Positions 7,070 to 17,309 are shown, numbered from the stretch's first letter. The stretch is 64,000 nucleotides of DNA from Streptococcus chenjunshii (GCF_003086355.1 NZ_CP031733.1:2294001-2358000), one strand, 5' to 3'. The notes: generated by a model from the letters alone, not told the origin. Numbers and translations: made by a program.

Positions 7070-8737
7070 TTACTCCAAATCGGCTAGTGAAGCCAGTTCT
7101 TCCCCCACTATTTTTTCAATTTGGGTTTTTAAAGCATAACGGTCTTTTTTATTAGAAATATAAGCTTGCAGACATTTTTCTAATTTTTGGCTGAACTGTG
7201 ATTCTGCTTGACTGCCTTGATTGTTGACAAAGCGTTTTAATTTGATAATATCGTCGTCATTCATAATGGGATGCACAACAATCAGAGGAAAACGGCTGTC
7301 TAAGGCATCACTGGTTGAAATAACCATATCTGCTTCCATAATATCATTAACGCTGTGGAACTGTTCAGAGGTTAAAACAGCTTCGATTTGACAGTTGTGC
7401 AGATGCGTTCGGCACTGACTGAGAAGCAGTTTCTGTACACCGATACCCTCATCACACACCAGAACAACCCTCTTTTGATTCTGAACGATCTTGTCCTGTC
7501 TTTGCAGTTCTCCGCCCAGATGGATTGTAAGATAAGCGATATCGTCGTCTGTCATACGAATCAGCCACGCTTCTTCTAAAATAGGAACACAAGCTTTAGT
7601 CATCGCAAATAAATCACTGTATTTTTCTTTGATGTGTTTGGTTAAAGGGTTCACCGACAAAACCCCGTAAGTTTTTCGGTAGAGCATAGCCTTGCAATGT
7701 GTTAACAGCTGGTTCAGCAGATAATCAGGGTTTTCGAACTCCAGGCCGTAGCGCTGCTGAATTTGGTTAAGAAATTCTTCCAAAACAGCACGCATTTCAT
7801 CATAGTCACGGCTTTCAAGATGACTGTCACGATCTTTGCGAAAAGAGAGCAAAAGCATAGCAATCAAGCTGATTTCAACATCGTCCAGCTGCAGTGCAAA
7901 GGCAGCCGACAGGCCGGCAGCAATCTCACGAGCCAGCTGGTATTCTTTCCTTTGCCATGTCATACTAAAATCTCTTCTGACCGCTTCTTTTTCAGAATCT
8001 GTCAGATCAATGCTGCGATAGCTCAGCAGCAAATAAGGCAGAACCTGTACCATAAACTGGCTGTCCTGAGCATTGAGCGTTTTCCCTAACCTTTCCTGAG
8101 CGGAAGAAAGCTGCTGCTGGAGGTAGGCTGTCACTTCATCAGAAAAATAACTGTTAAAACCTGTTAAATCAATGATTCTATCCCTAACAATGTCAACAAA
8201 GTTTTTATTCCCCTCAGTGTAAATCGTGTAGAGCAGCCGGTATAAAAACTGAATTTTTGACAAAGGATGGCATTTTAAATAATAGCCTCTGGCTTTAGTA
8301 ACTTGCAGCTGAATATCATATTCATCAGTCATCAGCTTATGACGAATGTCATTGAGATCATTGAGAATGGTGTTGCGCGATACCGCATTTAACTGCATCA
8401 GCTGATCAATGGTTACCCGCTTTTTAGAAACAGCAATGTAAGTCAAAGTCAGCTGGATACGTTCTTCTACACTCATCACATAGCTGTACTCATCCAGCTG
8501 TTCCAAAAGTTCCTGACAAGCTGCTTTTTGCTCTTTATTCAGGACAATGCCAACCCGCGGATAGCTGATTATCTTTTCCACCCCATTAGGCAGAGCCTCA
8601 TTAATTTTTTCTAAATGATAATAAATTTTTCGTCTGGACTGGTTGAGTTTCTTGGAGATTGCCATAACAGTCTCAGGTTCATTAAGACTCAGCAGATAAG
8701 ACAGGAGGGCATAGCTTTTTTTATCTAATATAATCAT
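7070..8737 (-). CDS. PRD-domain transcriptional regulator of the ascorbate operon (probable)
   Basis: A 555-residue BglG/MtlR-type regulator. It has N-terminal DNA-binding helix-turn-helix regions (about 1-130), two PRD segments (about 180-400) and an EIIB-like domain with the cysteine in VLVCDEGIG (about 425). It ends shortly afterwards and lacks the C-terminal EIIA domain present in the regulator at 203. It lies downstream of ulaF in the same direction, separated by a long repeat at 8753, so control of ula is likely but inferred from position. The start is supported by GAGGGAG upstream of the ATG. Confidence 0.85.
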   Translation of the reverse strand: MIILDKKSYALLSYLLSLNEPETVMAISKKLNQSRRKIYYHLEKINEALPNGVEKIISYPRVGIVLNKEQKAACQELLEQLDEYSYVMSVEERIQLTLTYIAVSKKRVTIDQLMQLNAVSRNTILNDLNDIRHKLMTDEYDIQLQVTKARGYYLKCHPLSKIQFLYRLLYTIYTEGNKNFVDIVRDRIIDLTGFNSYFSDEVTAYLQQQLSSAQERLGKTLNAQDSQFMVQVLPYLLLSYRSIDLTDSEKEAVRRDFSMTWQRKEYQLAREIAAGLSAAFALQLDDVEISLIAMLLLSFRKDRDSHLESRDYDEMRAVLEEFLNQIQQRYGLEFENPDYLLNQLLTHCKAMLYRKTYGVLSVNPLTKHIKEKYSDLFAMTKACVPILEEAWLIRMTDDDIAYLTIHLGGELQRQDKIVQNQKRVVLVCDEGIGVQKLLLSQCRTHLHNCQIEAVLTSEQFHSVNDIMEADMVISTSDALDSRFPLIVVHPIMNDDDIIKLKRFVNNQGSQAESQFSQKLEKCLQAYISNKKDRYALKTQIEKIVGEELASLADLE

Positions 8738-8752
8738 TGTTCTCCCTCAAGT

Positions 8753-9158
8753 TAAGATACAAAGGCCGTGAAGAACGCAAAAGGAAAATGACGGTAAGCC
8801 AGAAATCTATGATTTCGTCTGCGCACCTCTGCCAGGATGACTAGGGAGCGAGACAGAACCCCAGACCATAACGTTCGATGTCTCGCCCCCGCAAAGCCTA
8901 GCAGACATTTTAAAGCTTTGAAAAAGCGGCTAAAATGACGCTAGGCTACTGCGTCTTGTACGTAACACCGACAAAATTAAGGATTAGTTTTAAAATTATC
9001 CTTTAGATCTGTCTATGGGCTGCAAAGACGACAAAGCCTTCAGTCAGCTACGGCTGATGGTAGCCAGAAATCTGTACTTTCGAGCGGGCGCACCCGTCAT
9101 TTGCCGATATTCCTATAATTGTGCCTCTTTTTACGGCGGAACTTAGGCTGTGCTGTGA
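8753..9158. repeat. Long composite form of the structured intergenic repeat
   Basis: The left end (AAGATACAAAGGCCGTGAAG...) matches the short copies, but an internal block of about 280 bp follows. It includes GCCAGAAATC, GGAGCGAGACAGAACCCC and AGCAGACATTTTAAAGC. The same composite occurs in inverted orientation at 60893-61240, with long stretches of near identity. The right end ends in a degenerate TTAGGCTGTG. No intact reading frame is present. The following bases, 9159-9336, hold nothing recognisable. Confidence 0.8.
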
Positions 9159-9336
9159 TTTTTAAAACCTCTACTAACAATAGTATAATATAAAAATATT
9201 TATTTTTTCGCATTTCAACTTGAGGAATAAGTCAATTTGCTCATTGATAAAAATGCGGCTGACGGCCAGCTCTTAAGTTTTCCTTATTCGTTTTCGCTGC
9301 ACATTAGCCTTAAGTGAAACCGGCTAAGAGATTAAG

Positions 9337-9364
9337 GAGCTGAGACAGATAACTGTCCCAACTC
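9337..9364 (-). terminator. Hairpin after ulaF
   Basis: GAGCTGAGACAG at 9337-9348 pairs with CTGTCCCAACTC at 9353-9364 around a 4-nt loop, 12 nt after the ulaF stop codon. The T-tract on the minus strand is short (CTTAATCTC), so termination may be weak and allow read-through to the regulator. Confidence 0.55.
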
Positions 9365-9375
9365 GCTTTTGTCTG

Positions 9376-10092
9376 TTAATGATCAGCACCCTTTTGTCCG
9401 TAATAAGCATTCGGTCCGTGCTTGCGCAGATAGTGCTTGTCCAAAATATACTGAGGAGCCGGCTGAACATGCGGATTAATTTGTTCCGTCAGCCGATTCA
9501 TGCGGGCTACTTCTTCTAAAACAACACTGTGATAGACTGCCTGATCAGGATCTTTCCCCCAAACAAACGGACCGTGATTGCGGACAACAATGCCAGGAAC
9601 AGCCACAGGATCGAGTCCGCGCTCCTTAAAGGTCTCAATAATAACCGTTCCTGTCTCCTTTTCATAAGCGGTATTCACTTCATCAGGAGTTAGAGAACGG
9701 GCGCAGGGAATCGGGCCGTAAAAATAGTCAGCATGGGTCGTTCCATAGAAAGGAATGTCCCGCCCTGCCTGAGCCCAGCCGACAGCTTCTGTTGAATGTG
9801 TATGGACAATGCCGCCGATCTCTGCAAAAGCCTTATAAAGCTGAACATGGGTCGGCAGGTCGGACGATGGGTTGAGATCCCCTTCAATCACATTACCGTC
9901 AAGGTCTGTCACAACCATATTTTCCGGTGTCAGTTTTTCATAATCAACACCGGAAGGCTTGATAACAATACGGCCGCCTTCACGGTCAATTTCTGACACA
10001 TTGCCCCAAGTGAATTTAACCAAACCATGAGCCGGCAAAGCAATATTTGCTTCATAAACGCGCTGTCTCATAGCCTCTAGTGATTTAACCAT
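9376..10092 (-). CDS. ulaF: L-ribulose-5-phosphate 4-epimerase
   Basis: A 238-residue class II aldolase-type epimerase (AraD/UlaF family, about 230 residues). It interconverts L-ribulose-5-phosphate and D-xylulose-5-phosphate, the last step of ascorbate catabolism. The metal-ligand motif HTHS is near residue 97, and the family's GNVSEID, KPSGV and SSDLPTH segments are present. Its start codon directly abuts the ulaE stop codon, so the two are probably coupled. D-xylulose-5-phosphate is the substrate of the phosphoketolase encoded upstream at 14849. An ATG seven codons downstream is possible but its ribosome site would be too close. Confidence 0.94.
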   Translation of the reverse strand: MVKSLEAMRQRVYEANIALPAHGLVKFTWGNVSEIDREGGRIVIKPSGVDYEKLTPENMVVTDLDGNVIEGDLNPSSDLPTHVQLYKAFAEIGGIVHTHSTEAVGWAQAGRDIPFYGTTHADYFYGPIPCARSLTPDEVNTAYEKETGTVIIETFKERGLDPVAVPGIVVRNHGPFVWGKDPDQAVYHSVVLEEVARMNRLTEQINPHVQPAPQYILDKHYLRKHGPNAYYGQKGADH

Positions 10093-10956
10093 TTATTTTA
10101 ACCCCGCTTTCTCAATCAAAGGATAGAGAAAATCCTGAGCGGCCTTGATGGCCTTTTCCGTTTCCTCTACCGTTTCACAATTTTCAGACCACATTTCCAG
10201 TAAAAACGGGCCTTGGTAGTTAATGTCTTTTAAAACAGCAAACATCTCTTCCCAGTTGACACAGCCAGCCCCAAAAGCAACGTCACGGAACTGTCCCTTG
10301 CTTTCATGCGTAACAGCATAGGTATCCTTTAGATGCAGGGCAGCAATCGAACGATGGCCAAGGAAAAATTCACTGTAAATATCATTATGCCAAGCTGAGA
10401 CATTGCCTGTATCCGGATAAACAAAAAGATAAGGAGAATCAATTTCTTTTTCAACTGCCAAATATTTTTCAATAGAATTGATAAAAGGATCATCCATAAT
10501 CTCGATAGCCAGAATGACCTGAGCCGCCTCGGCCCAGTCGCAGGCCTTGCGTAAGTTTTTGAGAAAGCGCGACCGTGTCTGCGCAGTTTTTTCTTCATAG
10601 TAAACATCATAACCGGCCAGCTGGATAACCCGAACCCCTAAGTCCTGAGCCAGTTCAATGCATTTCCGCATCGTTTCTAAAGACCTGGCTTCAACCTCAG
10701 GTTTGCCGGAGCCTAAAGGGTAACGGCGGTGTCCCGAAAAACAGATAGTGGGAATCCGAACACCGGTTTCATAAACGGCCTTTACCAAATCAAGACGCTC
10801 TTCCTTACTCCAGTCCAGTCTGGCCAAGCGATCATCGCTTTCGTCAATCGACATCTCAACAAAATCAAATCCTAACTTTTTAGCAAAATGGAGCCGTTCC
10901 CGCCAGGAAAAGAATTTAGGTGTCGCCTTTTCATAAATACCAATAGGACGAGTCAT
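10093..10956 (-). CDS. ulaE: L-xylulose-5-phosphate 3-epimerase
   Basis: A 287-residue xylose-isomerase-like TIM barrel of the UlaE/SgaU family (E. coli UlaE is 284). It converts L-xylulose-5-phosphate to L-ribulose-5-phosphate. Recognisable segments are FVEMSIDESD, CFSGHRRYPLGS, EIMDDPF and FLLEMWSEN, which carry the metal-binding acidic residues. The ATG at 10956 follows a GGGGGTGA site and gives the family length; an upstream in-frame extension into ulaD is not supported. It starts 4 nt after the ulaD stop codon. Confidence 0.94.
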   Translation of the reverse strand: MTRPIGIYEKATPKFFSWRERLHFAKKLGFDFVEMSIDESDDRLARLDWSKEERLDLVKAVYETGVRIPTICFSGHRRYPLGSGKPEVEARSLETMRKCIELAQDLGVRVIQLAGYDVYYEEKTAQTRSRFLKNLRKACDWAEAAQVILAIEIMDDPFINSIEKYLAVEKEIDSPYLFVYPDTGNVSAWHNDIYSEFFLGHRSIAALHLKDTYAVTHESKGQFRDVAFGAGCVNWEEMFAVLKDINYQGPFLLEMWSENCETVEETEKAIKAAQDFLYPLIEKAGLK

Positions 10957-10960
10957 TGAG

Positions 10961-11626
10961 TCACCCCCAAATCCGTTTGATTTCATCTTTAAAGGCCCGT
11001 GCTGCCGCTGCCGGATCGTCAGCTTCAGTAATGCCCCGGCCTGCAATAAAGGTAAAGACATCAACCCCTTCAAAGAGTTTCAGGGTATCAACCGACAGAC
11101 CGCCTGTTACTGAAACGCGGAAGCCCATTTCAATGAGTTTTTTGACCTTGCTGAGATCTTTTTCTCCCCATGTTTCGCCTGCAAGCAGGGCATCCCGCGA
11201 CTGGTGGTAAATAGCCTGTGAAATACCGGCATCCAGCCATTGCTGTGCTTGTTCATAGGTCCAGTCCCCGTATAATTCAATCTGGATTTCACCGCGTTCG
11301 CCGCGAACGGCCTCAATAGCCTTACGGGCCGCCTCCATAGTTGGAATGGTCGCACAGCAGATACAGGTCATCCAGTCAGCACCGCGTTCTGCATTATTTT
11401 TAGCAACTGTACCGCCTGCATCAGCACATTTTGTGTCGGCCACAATCCACTTATCTGGAAAAAGGCTGCGCAGGACTTCTACTAATTCACTGCCGACTTG
11501 CAGCAGGCAAACTGTGCCGGCTTCAATAATATCCACTTCATGGCCCACAGACACGGCAGCCTTGACGGCTCCCTGCAAATCTGAATGGTCAAGCGCAACC
11601 TGTAAATTTGGAAGAGTTTTGGTCAT
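10961..11626 (-). CDS. ulaD: 3-keto-L-gulonate-6-phosphate decarboxylase
   Basis: A 221-residue protein of the orotidine-5'-phosphate-decarboxylase suprafamily (UlaD/SgaH). It decarboxylates 3-keto-L-gulonate-6-phosphate to L-xylulose-5-phosphate. The VALDHSD and VDIIEAGT segments and the Mg-binding ADTKCADAG motif are present. The ATG at 11626 lies 7 nt after AAAGGATG, better than the upstream in-frame codons. It sits between the EIIA gene and ulaE. Hexulose-6-phosphate synthase is a relative, but the ula context settles the assignment. Confidence 0.94.
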   Translation of the reverse strand: MTKTLPNLQVALDHSDLQGAVKAAVSVGHEVDIIEAGTVCLLQVGSELVEVLRSLFPDKWIVADTKCADAGGTVAKNNAERGADWMTCICCATIPTMEAARKAIEAVRGERGEIQIELYGDWTYEQAQQWLDAGISQAIYHQSRDALLAGETWGEKDLSKVKKLIEMGFRVSVTGGLSVDTLKLFEGVDVFTFIAGRGITEADDPAAAARAFKDEIKRIWG

Positions 11627-11727
11627 TTTTATCATCCTTTCAATAGTATTAATCGTCAAAACAGCGAAATAGCTGAACTGCTCTGGCTTACAGACCGGCA
11701 GACCAGCTGACGGTTCCGCAAAGCTTC

Positions 11728-12213
11728 TTAAGAATCCAAGTCCAGTCCTTCAAGATAAGGGCTGTCTTTCGATTCTTCCACCATCGCTAAAACGTCCTCG
11801 GGAGTCTGACAGTTTACTAAACGTTCAATTGAATTGTCAAGTTCAAACAGAGCAATAATCTGCGGAATAGCCACAGAAGTATGAATTTCCGAACTGGTTG
11901 CCGCCAAAGCCAGAAGGACAGATACCTCTTTTCCGTCTGGAAAAACAACGGGTTTAGTGAGTGTCACTAACGAAAAGGCATCACGGTTGACGCCGGCTTC
12001 GGGACGGGCATGGGGCATAGCCATACCGGGCATCAAAATATAATAAGGTCCGTATTCATCAGTTGAATCAATGATGGCTTGGTAGTATTCTTCTTTAACG
12101 GCTCCGCTGTCAATTAAAGGATCGACAGACAGTCTGACCGCCTCCTTCCAGTCTTCTGCCGTCAGCCCCAGACGTATAGACTGGTTTTCTTTAAAAGCTT
12201 GTGCTAAATTCAT
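11728..12213 (-). CDS. ulaC: Ascorbate PTS EIIA
   Basis: A 161-residue EIIA of the fructose/mannitol fold. The active-site histidine is in the MAMPHARPE segment near residue 69. It passes phosphate from HPr to UlaB. The ATG at 12213 has a GAGAGGGAAG site; the longer frame upstream is not family-like. About 100 nt separate it from ulaD and about 170 nt from ulaB. The latter gap holds a small hairpin (AAGGTGC with GCACCTT, 12342-12372) that may tune expression within the operon. Confidence 0.92.
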   Translation of the reverse strand: MNLAQAFKENQSIRLGLTAEDWKEAVRLSVDPLIDSGAVKEEYYQAIIDSTDEYGPYYILMPGMAMPHARPEAGVNRDAFSLVTLTKPVVFPDGKEVSVLLALAATSSEIHTSVAIPQIIALFELDNSIERLVNCQTPEDVLAMVEESKDSPYLEGLDLDS

Positions 12214-12383
12214 TATCTTCCCTCTCTTTATGAAATATAATCTAACCTGTTTTGACTGCATAAAGCAGTTAAAACAGACTCTAATACTGGATTTCCTCTC
12301 AACCAAACAAGCTCTCCTGCAATGCTGCTGGTTAACAGGAAAGGTGCCCTCAGCAAAATTGAAAGCACCTTATTAAAATATCA

Positions 12384-12662
12384 TTACAAAATAGCCTGTA
12401 ATTTCGTCTTGATTTCGTTGTCATCCATCAAATTATCAAGGCCGACAAGGTGCCCGTCAGTACGGCCCTCCAGCTCCTTGATCAGGTGATTGGAAGCAAC
12501 AACAATATCATAGCCTGAAGCTAAGCCTTTAGCTTCACCAACTGAACAGGAAGCCGATTCAATATTGGTAACCCCAAGCTGACGCAGAGCGTTTTCAACC
12601 TTCATTTTGATTACCATTGATGAACCCATCCCGTTACCGCAAGCTGTAAGTACTTTAACCAT
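12384..12662 (-). CDS. ulaB: Ascorbate PTS EIIB
   Basis: A 92-residue EIIB. The phosphocysteine lies in LTACGNGMGSS, the family P-loop, and the length is that of UlaB. It receives phosphate from UlaC and phosphorylates L-ascorbate during transport by UlaA. A strong AGGAGG site precedes the ATG. A 230-nt spacer with no reading frame of note separates it from ulaA. Confidence 0.92.
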   Translation of the reverse strand: MVKVLTACGNGMGSSMVIKMKVENALRQLGVTNIESASCSVGEAKGLASGYDIVVASNHLIKELEGRTDGHLVGLDNLMDDNEIKTKLQAIL

Positions 12663-12892
12663 TTGTTTTTCCTCCTGTTTTTATTTCGTTTTCACCCTAA
12701 AACTTCCAATTTTCAGCCGAACGCTCTGTATTCTAGAGGCCGCTCCTAAAGACAGCTGCCAAAAATGCAAAACTCGAATACTCAGCCTTTTATCAGTCAG
12801 CATCGTATCGCTGCAGACATTTAGTCTGTCAAAACAGCCTTGGAAGCAGAACGCCATAGTCCTTCGCCCTGTTTTCAGCCCTGCTGTCAAAC

Positions 12893-14353
12893 TCATTCTT
12901 CAGCCGGTGCATCACCGCGATAGTAAGCTTCTTTGTCCTTAGCTTTGATAAACTGAAGCTGAGGAATAGCAAGCAGGAAGGCACAGACAAGGATAAAGCC
13001 GATGATACCAATATATTTAAAGAGATAAGCAAAAGGTACCCAAGGGATTTCAAAGTCAATATTACCATGGTAGCCGCCGTAAGAAGCCAAACCAAGCAGG
13101 GAAACAGCCAAAGCGCCGACAGCCACCTGCAGAACCCCTGAAATAAAGGAAAGGACAACGGCTGCCTTCCAGCCGCCGCGTTTATCAGCATAAACTGCAA
13201 TGGCAGCATTATCAAAGAAGACTGGAACGAAACCGGTAATGATCAGAACCGGATTTTTAAAGACAATTAGGAGCATAATGGTCACTAATTGACCGATCAG
13301 CCCTGTTGCAAAACCAAAGAGGGTAGCTGAAGCTGAACCGAAACCGTAAGATGCTGCAACGTCAACCGCCGGAAATGAACCTGGCAGCAGTTTAGCAGAA
13401 ATCCCTTGGAATGCATTGGTTAATTCTGCGACGAACATCCGCACCCCCTGCATCAAAATAAAGAGATAAACGGAGAAGGTGAAAGCCGTAGAGACGACAT
13501 ACATAAAGAACGACTGTGTTTCCGGATTAAAGACGGTTCCTGTTGTGATAATATCAGGATCTGACATGATTTCCGGACCTAAAATATAAAGAATAGCACC
13601 GAAAAAGAATAGCATCAGCGTAGCCGAAGCGACAACCGTATCGTGGAAAATATTTAAGAAAGCCGGCAGTTTTAAATCATCCAGATTTTCTTCCCTTTTA
13701 CCGAGTTTCGGTGCCACTTTATCAACAAACCAGATGGCAAACTGCTGTTGGTGGCCGATGGCAAACCCCCCGCCGCCAGTCAGGCGCTGCGTAGCTTCCA
13801 CAGTCATATTAGAGCTGACAGCCCAGTAAAGACCGCAGACGACCCCAATAGCCACAGTTCCCCAGAACTGATTACGCAGTACCGGAATCAGTACAAGAAC
13901 CATCAATGTTACAGTTGCGGCCTGCTGCACCATAATATGGCCGGTAATAAATAAGGTCCGAATTTTGGTTATTCTGCGCAGAGCAACCAGCAGGATATTT
14001 AGGAAAAAACCAATCAGCAGAGCTGTTGTGGCTGTTCCTACAAAAGCTGGGAATTGTTCTTCAATCAGAGTATTTGCTGCAGTCAGCCCAAAATAAGGAT
14101 CAATAACAGCCGCACCGATATTAAACTTAGTGTTCAAAGCTGCCAGAATCGGCCGGAAAGTTGTAACCAGCCCAGAAGCTCCGACATTGAGAATCATATA
14201 GCCGACTGTCGCCTTAACAAATCCCGCAAAAACATCGTGCCACGGTTTTTTCAGCAAAATATAGCCGATCAAAACCAGAAGTCCGACGAAGAAAGCCGGT
14301 TGCTGCAAAATATTTTGCGAGAACCAGTTAAGAATACTTAGCAGTATATTCAT
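12893..14353 (-). CDS. ulaA: Ascorbate PTS permease EIIC
   Basis: A 486-residue polytopic membrane protein of the UlaA/SgaT family (E. coli UlaA is 465). It transports L-ascorbate as its 6-phosphate. About eleven hydrophobic segments are visible, with conserved GHQQQFAIWF, QGVRMFVAELTNAF and FDNAAIAVYADKRGG stretches. It is first in the ula operon, and AAAAGGAG precedes the ATG. The upstream region carries the promoter and the 50-bp motif shared with 12-62. Confidence 0.94.
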   Translation of the reverse strand: MNILLSILNWFSQNILQQPAFFVGLLVLIGYILLKKPWHDVFAGFVKATVGYMILNVGASGLVTTFRPILAALNTKFNIGAAVIDPYFGLTAANTLIEEQFPAFVGTATTALLIGFFLNILLVALRRITKIRTLFITGHIMVQQAATVTLMVLVLIPVLRNQFWGTVAIGVVCGLYWAVSSNMTVEATQRLTGGGGFAIGHQQQFAIWFVDKVAPKLGKREENLDDLKLPAFLNIFHDTVVASATLMLFFFGAILYILGPEIMSDPDIITTGTVFNPETQSFFMYVVSTAFTFSVYLFILMQGVRMFVAELTNAFQGISAKLLPGSFPAVDVAASYGFGSASATLFGFATGLIGQLVTIMLLIVFKNPVLIITGFVPVFFDNAAIAVYADKRGGWKAAVVLSFISGVLQVAVGALAVSLLGLASYGGYHGNIDFEIPWVPFAYLFKYIGIIGFILVCAFLLAIPQLQFIKAKDKEAYYRGDAPAEE

Positions 14354-14398
14354 GTTAACGACTCCTTTTCTAAATGTGCTTTGTTTTCTTATATCTTT

Positions 14399-14471
14399 AT
14401 TATAGATTCTGAAAGCCTAAACAAAAAGACCAAGAAACACACAAGCATGTGTACAAAAATGTGCTGAAAGG
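14399..14471 (-). promoter_or_regulatory. ula promoter with upstream activator-like motif
   Basis: On the minus strand a TATAAT (14399-14404) has no good -35 at the right distance. Directly upstream, 14421-14471 repeats the motif found at 12-62 (CACAAGCATGTGTACAAAAATGTG core). A weak -35 plus an adjacent conserved motif fits activation by a PRD regulator. The stretch 14472-14687 shows nothing else. Confidence 0.6.
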
Positions 14472-14687
14472 TTTTTGACCAAAAGGCTGATAATCTTATT
14501 TCAAGACCTTAAAAACTATTTATAGAGGTTAAATAAAAGCCGACTGCCAGTGTCTGCTGTCCTTTAATCATCTCATCCGACTTAGACTTAACGTTTTTTA
14601 GCTACTGTCGCTATAAAATTAGATAAGTCGATCATTTGCTTGAGGGTAAACACACTGAGCTAATCTTTAAAAATGGGAAAACTAAAA

Positions 14688-14797
14688 AAGAGAGAACTGT
14701 AAATTTCTTTCAATGAAAAAATTCACAGTCTCTCTTTAAACAAAAATAAGCAATTCTTCTAACATAAGAAAAACCGGGACTTTTATTTAGCCCGGTC
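14688..14797 (-). terminator. Two terminators between xfp and the ula operon
   Basis: On the minus strand CCGGGCTAAATAAAAGTCCCGG is a stem-loop (14772-14797) followed by TTTTTCTT, which suits xfp. A second long hairpin at 14688-14739 (AAAGAGAGA-CTGT arms) is followed by TTTTTTAGTTTT. Together they insulate ula from xfp transcription. Confidence 0.75.
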
Positions 14798-14848
14798 TTA
14801 AGAAGTTATTTTAAAACGGTCACAGTATTTGTACTTGGGCAGATAGGT

Positions 14849-17212
14849 TTAGTCTAATCCTTCCCACTGCCAGCCTTTAACCTCCGGAATATCATCACCA
14901 TGCTCCCGAATATATTGGGTATGGTAAGCGATTTTGTCATCCATTATTTTGGCAAAATCAGCTGCCTTATCTCCCAAAACAGCCACAGCAGCATCCTGTG
15001 CCAGGTGGAAGCGATCCAATTCAGACAGGACACGCATATCAAAAGGTGTGGTAATATCTCCGTTTTCTCGGTAGCCATGGACGTGAAGATTGTGGTTGCG
15101 TCGGGTGAAAAAGATATCCCGAATCATTCCTTCATAGGCATGAAAAGCGAAAATAACAGGTTTGTCTTTTGTAAAGACGGCATCAAATGCAGCATCGCTT
15201 AAACCTCGTGAATCGACATCTGGATGGCGGAGCTTAAGTATATCAACAACATTGACAAAGCGAATTTTCAGATCCGGGAAAGCCTTATGCAAAATCGTAA
15301 TAGCAGCCAAGGCCTCTAGGTTCGGTTCCGTTCCAGCAGCAGCAAAGACCACATCCGGCTCCTGCCCTTTATCAGTCGATGCCCAATCAATAACCTTATA
15401 ACCTTGTTCAGCCAGTTCTTCTGCTTCCTTGACGGAATAAAATTGAGGACGGGGATGTTTTGACGTCACAACTAAATTAATTTTATCCTCTGACTGCAGC
15501 GCCTTGTTCATTACAGCCAGCAAAGAATTGGTATCCGCCGGCAGGTATTCTCGAATAAATTCCAGTGTCTTTTCAGACAGATGAGTCAGAATACCCGGGT
15601 CTTGGTGGGTATAGCCATTATGATCCTGCTGAAAAACAGTGGAAGTAGAGATTAAATTTAAAGACGGATAATTCTTGCGCCAGTTCGTATGTGTTTTCGA
15701 TTTACGCAGCCATTTAAAGTGCTGAGTAATCATCGTATCTACCACGCGCAAAAAGGATTCATAAGAAGCAAAGAAACCGTGGCGTCCCGTTAAAACATAG
15801 CCTTCCAGCATTCCCTCAGCCTGATGCTCAGACAGCTGGGAGTCAATCACGCGCCCGACCGGACTAAGCCATTCGTCATAAGTCTCATCCCTGCGAGCCA
15901 GCCACTGCCGGTCCGTTTTAGTGAACACTTCATTCAGCCGATTGGATTTTGATTCGTCCGGACCAAAAATACGAAAATGATTTGGATTTGCTTCCACTAA
16001 GTCGGCAGCATACTTCCCGAATTCTATCATATCTTGAGCAATGGCAGCACCTGGATTTGCAGTATCTACAGCAAATTTTTTCCAGTCGGCAGTGTCTATC
16101 GGCTTAAGGATGCCGGCATTAGTAATTGGATTAGCAGACATCCGCCGGTCTCCTTTAGGAGAAATGGCAGCGACATCAGGAACCAATCGGCCGGCCTCAT
16201 CAAACAGTTCTTCCGGCCGGTAAGAGTTCAGCCACTTTATCAGAGCATCTGCTTGTTCCATATGCGCGGAATCGACAGGAATCGGAACCTGATGGGCACG
16301 AAAACCGCCTTCAATAGGTGCACCTTGCCATTCTTTAGGGCCTGTCCAGCCCTTAGGAATACGTGCAATAAGAACCGGCCATTGGGGCATACTGGCTTGT
16401 TCAGCCGGATGCTGCCGGGCCGCTGCCTGAATGGATTTTATCTTTTCAACAGCCTGATCCAGTTTTTCGGCCATCAGCTGATGAGCAGCCAAATCGGGAG
16501 TCTTAACATCTACAAAAATAGGATCCCAGCCCAGGCCTTGGAAGAATTGCTGCAGTTCTTCATCTGTACGGCGGGCAAAAATAGTCGGATTGTGGATTTT
16601 TCCGCCATTGAGATACAAAATCGGCAAAACTGCCCCATCATTAACAGGATTGATGAAGGTGTTCGACAGCCAGCCTGCCATCAAAGGGCCTGTTTCTGCC
16701 TCGCCATCTCCAATAACAGTTGCTGCAATAACATGAGGATTGTCTAGTACGGCACCAGCTGCATGTGACAGCGCGTAGCCCAATTCTCCGCCTTCATGAA
16801 TGGAGCCCGGAGTTTCAGGAGCAGCATGCGAAGCGATTCCTCCAGGGAAAGAGAATATTTTGCACAGTTTGGTAAAACCAGCTTCAGTTTGGGGAATGTC
16901 AGGATTTAATTCCGTATAACGGCCGTCTAAATAGGCATTTGCGACCATCACTTGGCCTCCATGGCCGGGACCTTCAATATAGAACATGTCCAAGTCATAT
17001 TTATTAATGACGCGGTTAAGATGGGCATAGATAAAATTTTGCCCCGGAACGGTTCCCCAGTGTCCAATTGGGTGAGCCTTAAGGTCATTTTTCACGAGCT
17101 CTCTTTTTAAAAGAGAATTGTCCTTGAGGTACATTTGTGCAGCTGAAAGATAGTTGGCTGCGCGCCACCAAGCGTCAACCTTTTTTAAGTAGTCTTCTGA
17201 TTCATAGGTCAT
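14849..17212 (-). CDS. xfp: Xylulose-5-phosphate / fructose-6-phosphate phosphoketolase
   Basis: A 787-residue thiamine-diphosphate enzyme of normal family length (about 790). It splits xylulose-5-phosphate with phosphate into acetyl phosphate and glyceraldehyde-3-phosphate. Diagnostic segments include [32 protein letters not shown] and [10 protein letters not shown] near the cofactor, and [12 protein letters not shown]. Ribosome site AAGGAG precedes the ATG. It is transcribed alone, between terminators, but its substrate is the end product of the neighbouring ula pathway, so a shared role in pentose catabolism is likely. Whether fructose-6-phosphate is also used cannot be told. Confidence 0.95.
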   Translation of the reverse strand: MTYESEDYLKKVDAWWRAANYLSAAQMYLKDNSLLKRELVKNDLKAHPIGHWGTVPGQNFIYAHLNRVINKYDLDMFYIEGPGHGGQVMVANAYLDGRYTELNPDIPQTEAGFTKLCKIFSFPGGIASHAAPETPGSIHEGGELGYALSHAAGAVLDNPHVIAATVIGDGEAETGPLMAGWLSNTFINPVNDGAVLPILYLNGGKIHNPTIFARRTDEELQQFFQGLGWDPIFVDVKTPDLAAHQLMAEKLDQAVEKIKSIQAAARQHPAEQASMPQWPVLIARIPKGWTGPKEWQGAPIEGGFRAHQVPIPVDSAHMEQADALIKWLNSYRPEELFDEAGRLVPDVAAISPKGDRRMSANPITNAGILKPIDTADWKKFAVDTANPGAAIAQDMIEFGKYAADLVEANPNHFRIFGPDESKSNRLNEVFTKTDRQWLARRDETYDEWLSPVGRVIDSQLSEHQAEGMLEGYVLTGRHGFFASYESFLRVVDTMITQHFKWLRKSKTHTNWRKNYPSLNLISTSTVFQQDHNGYTHQDPGILTHLSEKTLEFIREYLPADTNSLLAVMNKALQSEDKINLVVTSKHPRPQFYSVKEAEELAEQGYKVIDWASTDKGQEPDVVFAAAGTEPNLEALAAITILHKAFPDLKIRFVNVVDILKLRHPDVDSRGLSDAAFDAVFTKDKPVIFAFHAYEGMIRDIFFTRRNHNLHVHGYRENGDITTPFDMRVLSELDRFHLAQDAAVAVLGDKAADFAKIMDDKIAYHTQYIREHGDDIPEVKGWQWEGLD

Positions 17213-17257
17213 AAGTTTTCTCCTTGTGATTTTTTGAGCATAGCTCTTTTAAATAAA

Positions 17258-17309
17258 GGGGCGGGACGAGAATCAGCAGATGCGGGGAATCCATTGTTCG
17301 TCCCACCCC
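17258..17309 (-). terminator. Hairpin between the dehydrogenase and xfp
   Basis: GGGGCGGGACGA (17258-17269) pairs with TCGTCCCACCCC (17298-17309). On the minus strand it is followed by TTTATTT. The gap 17213-17553 also holds a longer inverted pair, AAGAAAGAAC (17476-17485) and GTTCTTTCTT (17536-17545), and otherwise nothing. Confidence 0.55.

Noticed and set aside
10093..11626. ulaD/ulaE as a ribulose-monophosphate (formaldehyde) pathway
   Set aside because: UlaD-type motifs, UlaE and UlaF neighbours and the ascorbate PTS genes fit ascorbate catabolism instead.
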